In this document: positions 57,917 through 64,000 of the stretch, piece after piece
Layout: every line of letters begins with the position of its first letter
Position numbering within the stretch: position 1 is the stretch's first letter
NCBI RefSeq assembly: GCF_022637415.1
Contig: NZ_CP093340.1
Location: forward strand, 3,447,001-3,511,000
Length of the DNA: 64,000 nucleotides
Source: Luteimonas sp. S4-F44
GTDB lineage: Bacteria > Pseudomonadota > Gammaproteobacteria > Xanthomonadales > Xanthomonadaceae
Direction of reading: 5' to 3'
Position numbers and translations under genes: made by a program
Notes under the pieces: generated by a model
What the model was told of the DNA's origin: nothing
Seen by the model: the letters and a program-made list of their open reading frames with translations, nothing else
The model's database searches: none

Positions 57917-58590
57917 GCACCCCGCTGCTGCCCAATGTCGATGCCGCCAAGTGGGGCGAGATCGGCCAGGCGACGGTCGACACCTTGCTGATGCTCGCCG
58001 GCTCGCTGCCGCTGACGCTGCTGATCGGCCTGCCGCTGGGCGTATTGCTGTTCCTCACCGGCCCGCGCCAGCTGCATGCGCGCCCGGCTCTCTATGGCGG
58101 CCTGGCGCTGGTGGTGAACCTGCTGCGCTCGGTGCCCTTCATCATCCTGATGATCGTGCTGATCCCGATCACGCTCAAAGCGATGGGCACGTCGCTGGGC
58201 GTGCGCGGCGCGATCCTGCCGCTGGTGGTCGGTGCGGCGCCGTTCTATGCGCGGCTGGTGGAGACCGCGCTGCGCGAGGTCGAGCGCGGGGTCATCGAGG
58301 CCAGCCTGGCGATGGGCGCCACGACCCGGCAGCTGGTGCTGCGGGTGTTGCTGCCCGAGGCGCTGCCGGGGCTGATCGCCGGCGCGACGGTGACCACGAT
58401 CGCGCTGATCGGCTTCACCGCGATGGGCGGCGCGATCGGCTCGGGTGGCCTGGGCGATCTGGCCTACCGCGACGGCTACCTGCGCTCGCGCACCGATGTG
58501 GCGGTGGTGACCGTGGTCGCGCTGCTGGTCATGGTGCAGCTACTGCAGATGCTTGGCGACCGGCTGGTGGCGCGCTTCAGCCGCCGCTGA
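57913..58590 (+). CDS. metI: Methionine ABC transporter permease
   Basis: MetI is the 225-residue membrane permease with five hydrophobic segments. The EAA-type coupling loop ([26 protein letters not shown], about 136-161) contacts Met[24 protein letters not shown] and [17 protein letters not shown] are family-typical. Translation is coupled to metN through the ATGA overlap, and metQ follows after 81 bp. Confidence 0.95.
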   Translation: MSTPLLPNVDAAKWGEIGQATVDTLLMLAGSLPLTLLIGLPLGVLLFLTGPRQLHARPALYGGLALVVNLLRSVPFIILMIVLIPITLKAMGTSLGVRGAILPLVVGAAPFYARLVETALREVERGVIEASLAMGATTRQLVLRVLLPEALPGLIAGATVTTIALIGFTAMGGAIGSGGLGDLAYRDGYLRSRTDVAVVTVVALLVMVQLLQMLGDRLVARFSRR

Positions 58591-58671
58591 TCGCGTCGCA
58601 CACTGATTTCCACGCGTGGACTCGATCCGCACGCGTGCCGCCCGATACTGGGCGACCCACGTCGCGCCGGA

Positions 58672-59490
58672 ATGTCCATGTCCCCTCTGTTGCCCCGCCT
58701 CGCTACTGCCGTCCTGCTGCTGGCCGGCCTCGCCGCGTGCGGCAGTGCCGACAACGGCGCCGCCGTGGGCCGCGAGCGGCTGACCGTCGCTGCGACCGCG
58801 GTGCCGCACGCCGAGATCCTCGAGGTCGTCAAGCCGCTGCTCGCCGAGCAGGGCGTGGACCTGCAGGTGCGCGTGTTCAACGACTACGTGCAGCCCAACG
58901 ACCAGGTCGTGCAGGGCCAGATCGACGTCAACTACTTCCAGACCGAGCCCTATCTCGACGCCTACAACCGCGACCGCGGCACGGACCTGGTGACCCTGGC
59001 CGGCATCCACATCGAGCCCTTCGGCGCGTATTCGCGGCGCTACGACAGCCTCGATGCGGTGCCCGCGGGGGCCGAGGTGGTGATCCCCAACGACCCGAGC
59101 AACAACAGCCGCGCGCTGATCCTGCTGCACCACGCCGGCGTGATCACGCTCGACGACCCGACCAACGCGCTGGCCACGCTGCGCAACATCACCGCCAACC
59201 CCCGGCAGCTGAAGTTCCGCGAGCTCGACGCGGCGATGCTGCCGCGTGTGCTCGACCAGGTGGACCTGGCGCTGATCAACACCAACTACGCACTCGATGC
59301 CGGCCTCAACCCGGCGCGCGACGCGCTGGCGATCGAGGGCAAGGATTCGCCGTACGTGAACTTCCTGGTCGGGCTGCCGGACAAGCGCGAGGATCCGCGC
59401 GTGCGCAAGCTGATCGACGCACTGACCGGCGAGCAGGTCCGCGCGTTCATCGCGCAGCGCTACCAGGAGGCGGTGCTCCCGGCGTTCTGA
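58672..59490 (+). CDS. metQ: Methionine-binding lipoprotein
   Basis: MetQ is the periplasmic substrate-binding lipoprotein. The lipobox LAGLAAC gives Cys23 as acylation site. The mature domain starts RLTVAATAVPHAEILEVVKPLL, and FNDYVQPNDQVVQGQIDVNYFQ and PNDPSNNSRALILL are hallmark blocks. It is 272 residues, normal length. A second ATG two codons downstream would serve equally well. A 213-bp gap follows to the lipase-like gene, with no terminator that I could identify. Confidence 0.95.
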   Translation: MSMSPLLPRLATAVLLLAGLAACGSADNGAAVGRERLTVAATAVPHAEILEVVKPLLAEQGVDLQVRVFNDYVQPNDQVVQGQIDVNYFQTEPYLDAYNRDRGTDLVTLAGIHIEPFGAYSRRYDSLDAVPAGAEVVIPNDPSNNSRALILLHHAGVITLDDPTNALATLRNITANPRQLKFRELDAAMLPRVLDQVDLALINTNYALDAGLNPARDALAIEGKDSPYVNFLVGLPDKREDPRVRKLIDALTGEQVRAFIAQRYQEAVLPAF

Positions 59491-59703
59491 TCCTTGGGCG
59501 CAGCCCCTGGGAACGCCCTCATGACGTCGCCTGCGCCACCGATCGCAGGCGGTCGTGAAGGCCGGCAAGGTCGGCCACCGCGCCCAGTGCGCGCCGCGAT
59601 GCCTGCTGAATAGGCGAAATCGCGTGCACCCTAGGGTGCGCACCAGCTGTCGCGGCGCCGCTGCGTGCCTATGGTCGGGGTATCCGACTGCGAGGTGCGC
59701 GTC

Positions 59704-61443
59704 ATGAGCCTGTCCCCGGTATCCGGCAACAGCCACCCGATCGACCCCTGGCGCGACCACGCGCTCGATCCTGCCCTGCGCGCGCAGTGCAGCCCGCCGG
59801 CCGATTCACCGCGCAATCACGTCGACACCAGTGCCGGATTCCCGCGCGGAGACGGCAGCTTCGCTACCGAGGTCAAGGGCACCGCGCCGCAACCCGAGCG
59901 CGACCTGCAGTTCTCGCTGATGGCCAACGACAGCTACACGCTGAGCGGGCCAGGCGGCGTCACCGGCACTGCGGCCGAAGCCGAGCTGAAGGAGGCCGGC
60001 TGGACCCGCCTGGTGCCCAGCAAGGACGGCAGCCATCTCCTCGATGCCCAAGGCAACCAGATCCCGATCCCCGCCGACAAACTGCACGACGCGCAGACCG
60101 GCTTCGACGCGGCGATCTATCAGAACGCCGATGGCCAGTACGTCGTCGCCTATCGCGGCACCGACAACTGGGGCCTGGGCGAGGGCGGCGATTCGCGCGC
60201 CAATGGCGGCCAGGGTCTGGGCATGGAGACCGCGCAGTACTCGAAGGCCATGGAGCTGGCGAACCTTGCGATGGACACCTTCGACGACGGCAACGTCGCG
60301 ATCACCGGCCATTCTCTGGGCGGCGGCCTGGCGTCGGCCGCGATGCTCGCCACCGGCGCGCCGGGCGTGACCTTCAACGCCTCGGGCCTGAGCAACAACA
60401 CGCTCGCTTCGCTGGGCTTCAATCCCAACGGCGCGCGCAGCGAGCTGGCCGACAGCGGCCAGATCCGCCGCTACGTGGTCGACGGCGATCCGTTGACGGC
60501 GGCCCAGCAGGATCTCCCCTCGCTGCCGATCCTGGGCGTGTCGCCGCCCAACGCGGTCGGCCACGAATTGCGCATCGATCCGCCGGCCGGCATCGGTCGA
60601 TTCGACCTGGCCGGCCTGCATGGCGGTGGCGCCGATCATCCGTCCTATGTCGAGGCATTGCGCGAGAACACCGCGCGCCCGCCGGTCGACCGGTCGGGGA
60701 CCGATCTCGGCCTGGCACTGAGCACGGTCGAGAACATCGGCGAGCACAGCCTGAACCAGCTCGGCGCACTGGCCGATGGGGTCGGCGGCCTGTATCGCGA
60801 CGGCAGTGCGACGGTGTCCGAAACGATCGACGGCATCAGCGAGACGGTCCGCACCGACTTCAGCGAAGGGCGCTATGTCGCCGGCGGCCTGTCGATCGCC
60901 GGCGATGTGGTCGACGGCGTGGTCGGGCTCGGTGGCGACGTGGTCGCCAACACGCTCGATACCGCGGGCGACGTGGTCGAGAACGTCACCAATCTCGGTG
61001 GCAGCGTGCTGCGCGATGTCGGCGACCGCGTCGGCTTCGACGCACCGTTCGACGCCGTGGCCACCGGCATCGAATGGACCGGACGCGCGGTCGACGATGT
61101 TGCCGACGCCGCCGGTGGCGGCGTGCAGTGGGGCCTGGACAAGGTCGGCGACGGGGCCAACTGGCTGCTGGACAAAGCCGGCGACGGCGCGCAATGGGCG
61201 ACCGACCGGGCCGTGGACGGCGCGACGTGGCTGGGCGAGCGTGCCGTTGACGGCGCGACCTGGCTGGGCGAGCGCGCCGTCGATGGAGCGCTGGCCGTGC
61301 GCGATGCGGCGGTGTGGACCGGCGAGCGTGTGGCCGACGGCGCCCGCGCGGTGGGCGATGCCGCGGCCTGGACCGGCGATCGCCTCGCCGAGGGCGGACG
61401 CTGGGTGGCCGAGAAGGCCAACCCGTTCAACTGGTTCCGCTGA
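59704..61443 (+). CDS. Large lipase-like protein with C-terminal 11-residue repeats (candidate effector)
   Basis: A 579-residue protein without a signal peptide. The alpha/beta-hydrolase core (about 120-320) has a lipase class-3-like YRGTDNW block (about 149) and the nucleophile Ser203 in GHSLGGG. The third triad residue may be His near GLHGGGADH. From about residue 470 a helical region with 11-residue periodicity follows. It includes a tandem 33-bp repeat (61222-61254, 61255-61287) coding ATWLGERAVDG twice, then divergent copies, ending NPFNWFR. No XVIPCD is seen. The lack of signal peptide, with an exported ankyrin protein next door, recalls antibacterial phospholipase effectors. ATG 59704 is used; an ATG 39 bp upstream exists. 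Confidence 0.75.
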   Translation: MSLSPVSGNSHPIDPWRDHALDPALRAQCSPPADSPRNHVDTSAGFPRGDGSFATEVKGTAPQPERDLQFSLMANDSYTLSGPGGVTGTAAEAELKEAGWTRLVPSKDGSHLLDAQGNQIPIPADKLHDAQTGFDAAIYQNADGQYVVAYRGTDNWGLGEGGDSRANGGQGLGMETAQYSKAMELANLAMDTFDDGNVAITGHSLGGGLASAAMLATGAPGVTFNASGLSNNTLASLGFNPNGARSELADSGQIRRYVVDGDPLTAAQQDLPSLPILGVSPPNAVGHELRIDPPAGIGRFDLAGLHGGGADHPSYVEALRENTARPPVDRSGTDLGLALSTVENIGEHSLNQLGALADGVGGLYRDGSATVSETIDGISETVRTDFSEGRYVAGGLSIAGDVVDGVVGLGGDVVANTLDTAGDVVENVTNLGGSVLRDVGDRVGFDAPFDAVATGIEWTGRAVDDVADAAGGGVQWGLDKVGDGANWLLDKAGDGAQWATDRAVDGATWLGERAVDGATWLGERAVDGALAVRDAAVWTGERVADGARAVGDAAAWTGDRLAEGGRWVAEKANPFNWFR

Positions 61444-61545
61444 TCGGCGTGCGCATGGCGGAGATGCGTTGACGATGACGCTGTCACGCACCGTTCGTGT
61501 CCGCGGCGCTAGGCTGTGCGCTTGTACCGCCAACGGGGCGCCGTC

Positions 61546-62304
61546 ATGATCGAGCCGCTTTCGCCGTTGACCGCGACCCGAGCGCGCGCCTGCGTGTGCG
61601 CGCTGCTGCTGGTCGCCGCCCAGAGTGCCTGCGCCCGACAAGGACCGAATATGTCCCACGATCCGTCCACCGATCCCGGCACCGCCGCGCTGGCGCGCGC
61701 CGCCCACAGCGGCGATCTGGCCGATGCGAAGCGGCTGATTGCCGATGGTGCCAACCCCGATGCGACCGATGCAGACGGCACGCCGCTGCTGCAGGCCGCG
61801 ATCCTGCGCGGCGACCGCCGCGGGTTCGAGACCCTGCTGGAGGCCGGCGCCGATCCTGCCGCCGCGGCCGCCAACGGCAACACCGCATTGCACGTCGCCG
61901 CGATGCAGGACGATCCGACGTTTCTCAAGACGCTGCTGGCGCGCGGGCTGTCGCCAGATACGCCCAATGCGCGCAGCGGCGAGACACCGCTGTTCAATGC
62001 GCTCGAAGCGCGCAATGACGACGCCATCGGCACGCTGCTCACGGCCGGCGCCAAGGTCGATGCCACCGACCGCTACGGCGCGACGCTGCTGCACAAGGCC
62101 GCGCGCATCAATGCGACCGGCTGGGTGGTCCGCTTTCTCGAGGCCGGTGCCGATCCGACCGCGCGCGACCGCGTCGGCGCGACCTTCCAGCCGTCGTTCT
62201 TCCGTCCACGCGACGCAGTGTTGACGCCGCAGGCGCGCAGCGACCGCGAGAAGGTCCGCGCCTGGCTGGTGCAGCGCCGCATTCCTGTCGAAGACAAGCA
62301 CTGA
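61546..62304 (+). CDS. Exported ankyrin-repeat protein (candidate immunity protein)
   Basis: A 252-residue protein. A hydrophobic segment ACVCALLLVAAQSAC directs export; the Cys of QSAC is a weak lipobox. About five ankyrin repeats follow (about 45-215), including TPLLQAAILRGDRRGFETLLEAGADP, NTALHVAAMQDDPTFLKTLLARG and ATLLHKAARINATGWVVRFLEAGADP. It begins 102 bp after the lipase-like gene on the same strand. In several Gammaproteobacteria, periplasmic ankyrin or Sel1-type proteins adjoin and neutralise phospholipase effectors, so immunity is a sensible hypothesis, but no binding motif proves it. ATG 61546 is preferred over one 30 bp upstream. Confidence 0.8.
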   Translation: MIEPLSPLTATRARACVCALLLVAAQSACARQGPNMSHDPSTDPGTAALARAAHSGDLADAKRLIADGANPDATDADGTPLLQAAILRGDRRGFETLLEAGADPAAAAANGNTALHVAAMQDDPTFLKTLLARGLSPDTPNARSGETPLFNALEARNDDAIGTLLTAGAKVDATDRYGATLLHKAARINATGWVVRFLEAGADPTARDRVGATFQPSFFRPRDAVLTPQARSDREKVRAWLVQRRIPVEDKH

Positions 62305-62372
62305 CGTCCACTGCCGAGCGCGTCGCGCAGGTGCCGCCAGTGCCGCATCGCGGCTTGGCGGCGCTCCTGTGA

Positions 62373-62987
62373 CTAACGCCGCCAGACCACACAGCGGTTG
62401 TGCGCCGGCATCGCGATGTCGTCGACACGGCGCAGGCCGATCCCGGCAGCCAGCGCATCGACCGCTTCGAGATCGCGCAGTCCCGAGGCGGGATCGCGTG
62501 CCTTGAGCCAGGCATCGAACGCCGCGTTGCTGTCGCTGGTGAAGCGGCCATCGCTGTTGAACGGGCCGTAGACCACCAGCGTCGCGTTGGAGGCGAGCAC
62601 GCGGTCGAGCCCGGCGAAGCAGGCCTCCACCGCCGGCCAGGCCATGATGTGCAACGTGTTGGCGGTGAACGCCGCATCGAAGCGGCCGTCGGCCGCCGCC
62701 GACACGGGCCACGGCCCGGTGGTCACATCGAGTTGGATCGGCGGTGGCGTATTCGGCAGGTCGGCGTCGTCCAGCCACTGCGCAATCCCCGGCAGTTGCT
62801 CGGCGCGGTCGGAGCACTGCCAGCGCAGGCCGGACAGTGCGGCCGCGACGTGCACCGCGTGCTGACCGGTCCCGCTGCCGATCTCGAGCACATGGGTCCG
62901 CATCGCGAACGCGTCGCGCAACACCGCGAGGATCGGATCGCGGTTGCGCTCGCAGGCGGACGAGAATGGCTTGTCGGTCGACGGCAT
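62373..62987 (-). CDS. DUF938 family SAM-dependent methyltransferase-like protein
   Basis: A 204-residue cytoplasmic protein with a class I methyltransferase fold. DUF938 hallmarks are present: KPFSSACERNRDPILAVL at the start, motif I VLEIGSGTGQHAVHVA, then DAAFTANTLHIMAW and LVVYGPFNSDGRFTSDSNAAFDAWL. The substrate of DUF938 proteins is unknown. ATG 62987 is chosen for the family N-terminus; ATG 63014 would add 9 residues. It lies 37 bp downstream of the DUF3253 gene on the same strand. Confidence 0.88.
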   Translation of the reverse strand: MPSTDKPFSSACERNRDPILAVLRDAFAMRTHVLEIGSGTGQHAVHVAAALSGLRWQCSDRAEQLPGIAQWLDDADLPNTPPPIQLDVTTGPWPVSAAADGRFDAAFTANTLHIMAWPAVEACFAGLDRVLASNATLVVYGPFNSDGRFTSDSNAAFDAWLKARDPASGLRDLEAVDALAAGIGLRRVDDIAMPAHNRCVVWRR

Positions 62988-63024
62988 GGGCGGCGTGATC
63001 GCAGGGCGCCCCATCGTAGGGCGC

Positions 63025-63303
63025 TCAGCCCGTCGTCGGCCAGCGTGGTCCGCGCCGCACACGCACCGGCCCTGGCGGCGGCGCGTCGGCATCGACGATG
63101 GCGCCGTGCTGGGTGACCAAGACCACGCCGTCACGGGCCAATGCGGCGGCCACTTCGCGGATGCCCGACATCAGCACGCGCCAGTCGCCGCCCGGCCGCA
63201 ACGCACGCGCGACTTCCGACGGGCAGATCGACGCGTCGGCCGCACGTTCGCTCAACAGCGCAAGCATGCGCTCGCGCAGCACCGTGGCCTCTGCGTCGGG
63301 CAT
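63025..63303 (-). CDS. DUF3253 domain protein
   Basis: A 92-residue protein matching DUF3253: LRERMLALLSERAADASICPSEVARAL, DWRVLMSGIREVAAALARDGVVLVTQHG. The fold is predicted to be winged helix-like. Its function is unknown, though it can be found fused or adjacent to other small stress proteins. The ATG lies 4 bp after the egtD stop, indicating translational coupling. Confidence 0.85.
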   Translation of the reverse strand: MPDAEATVLRERMLALLSERAADASICPSEVARALRPGGDWRVLMSGIREVAAALARDGVVLVTQHGAIVDADAPPPGPVRVRRGPRWPTTG

Positions 63304-63307
63304 CGCG

Positions 63308-64000
63308 TCAGACCGGCTGCAGCAGCCGCAGACCGAACCAGTCCTGGGGATCGTTCCAGCCATGCGTCACGCGAAGACCGGCCGCACGCGCGAGCGCGGC
63401 GAACGAGACGTCGGTGTACTTCTGGCTGACCTCCACGTCCATCGCCTCGCCGGCCTCGAATGCGAACGCCTGGCCGCCGACGTGCACCGTCTGCGCACGC
63501 GCGCTGACCAGCGCGGTCTCGATGCGCAGGCGCTCGCGCACGTAGACCGCGCGATGGTGGAAAGCGGAGAGGTTGAAGTCGCTGCCGATCTCGCGGTTGA
63601 GCCGCGCCAACAGGTTCAGCGTGAACGCCGCAGTGACACCGGCCTGGTCGTTGTACGCCGCCTCGATCACCCTCGGGTCCTTGTCCAGGTCGATGCCGAT
63701 CAGCGCACGGCCGTCTTCGCCCATCGTGCGGCGCATCGACGCCAGCAGCCGCACCGCCTCGTCGTCGCCGAAGTTGCCGAGCGTGGAGCCGGGGAAGAAC
63801 ACCAACGTGCGGCTGGCGGCGCGCGCGGCAGCCGGCAACGGCACCGGCACGGTGAAGTCGGCGCACACGGGCAGCATCTCGACGTCGGGATGGTGCTGGG
63901 ACAGCCGCGTAACGCTGTCCATCAGTGCGGTCCGCGAGATCTCGATCGGGGTATAGGCGACCGGATCGTCCAACCCGTCGAGCAGCAGTTCGGTCTTGCG
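63308..64000 (-). CDS. egtD: L-histidine N-alpha-methyltransferase, N-terminus beyond the window
   Basis: EgtD trimethylates histidine to hercynine, the first step of ergothioneine synthesis. The frame enters at the right edge with RKTELLLDGLDDPVAYTPIEIS, so about 90 N-terminal residues are missing. Motifs visible: FPGSTLGNF, IGIDLDKD, AYNDQAGVTAAFTLNLL and FHHRAVY, and the C-terminal EAGEAMDVEVSQKYT region. The upstream partner egtB should lie beyond the window. The stop is 4 bp before the DUF3253 start. Confidence 0.93.
   Translation of the reverse strand, partial: RKTELLLDGLDDPVAYTPIEISRTALMDSVTRLSQHHPDVEMLPVCADFTVPVPLPAAARAASRTLVFFPGSTLGNFGDDEAVRLLASMRRTMGEDGRALIGIDLDKDPRVIEAAYNDQAGVTAAFTLNLLARLNREIGSDFNLSAFHHRAVYVRERLRIETALVSARAQTVHVGGQAFAFEAGEAMDVEVSQKYTDVSFAALARAAGLRVTHGWNDPQDWFGLRLLQPV

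Noticed and set aside
59704-61443. Idea that the lipase-like protein is an X-Tfe type IV effector
   Set aside because: No XVIPCD signature was found at its C-terminus, which instead is an 11-residue repeat region ending NPFNWFR.

Overview
The window is high-GC, gene-dense bacterial chromosome. Gene content and order point to the Lysobacteraceae (Xanthomonadaceae; Luteimonas/Lysobacter-like Gammaproteobacteria): many TonB-dependent receptors, a class Ia ribonucleotide reductase behind a cobalamin riboswitch, tamAB, tatABC, metNIQ, and dispersed repeats whose arms read ACCGGGGTCAGAGT. This assignment is inference from sequence style and synteny; no rRNA or tRNA gene was seen.

Layout. 1-7.2 kb: the start of hemH, a SYLF lipid-binding protein, tatABC with an RDD membrane protein, a polytopic membrane protein, a class I glutamine amidotransferase and a GspE/PilB-type ATPase. 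7.2-16.3 kb: glyQS followed by tamAB. 16.3-23.3 kb: a sialidase-like lipoprotein, a DUF2007 protein, tex, a bacteriohemerythrin, a membrane-bound LytTR regulator and an acyltransferase. 23.3-31.6 kb: a TonB-dependent receptor, a small lipoprotein and a four-gene same-strand run (Cds1-like PLP enzyme, M20 amidohydrolase, TauE/SafE exporter, purT). 31.6-32.3 kb holds no gene, only two diverged inverted copies of a palindrome-rich repeat and a terminator. 32.3-47.6 kb: a FadL porin, a rhomboid protease, ETF-ubiquinone oxidoreductase, cytochrome c5, a secreted nuclease, zapE, a second TonB receptor, an M14 peptidase and a CysB-like LysR regulator.

47.7-53.2 kb is a DNA-precursor block: cobalamin riboswitch, nrdA, nrdB, flavodoxin, a CPGC thioredoxin-like protein and a thioesterase. 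nrdB is bracketed by two long inverted-repeat elements. 52.9-57 kb is a metal-homeostasis block. A TonB receptor and a secreted thioredoxin-like protein lie behind a near-canonical MntR box and are divergent from mntR. Next comes a near-perfect Zur box in front of what looks like the deleted remnant of a zigA-type zinc GTPase gene.

56.9-59.5 kb is metNIQ. 59.7-62.3 kb has a large lipase-like protein with 11-residue C-terminal repeats, followed by an exported ankyrin-repeat protein; together they resemble a toxin/immunity pair. The right edge carries a DUF938 methyltransferase, a DUF3253 protein and most of egtD (ergothioneine synthesis).

The most notable observations are the MntR-box TonB receptor operon, the Zur-box/zigA remnant, the riboswitch-controlled nrdAB block split by repeats, and the lipase/ankyrin pair. 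Coordinates and motifs were read by eye; no similarity search was run.
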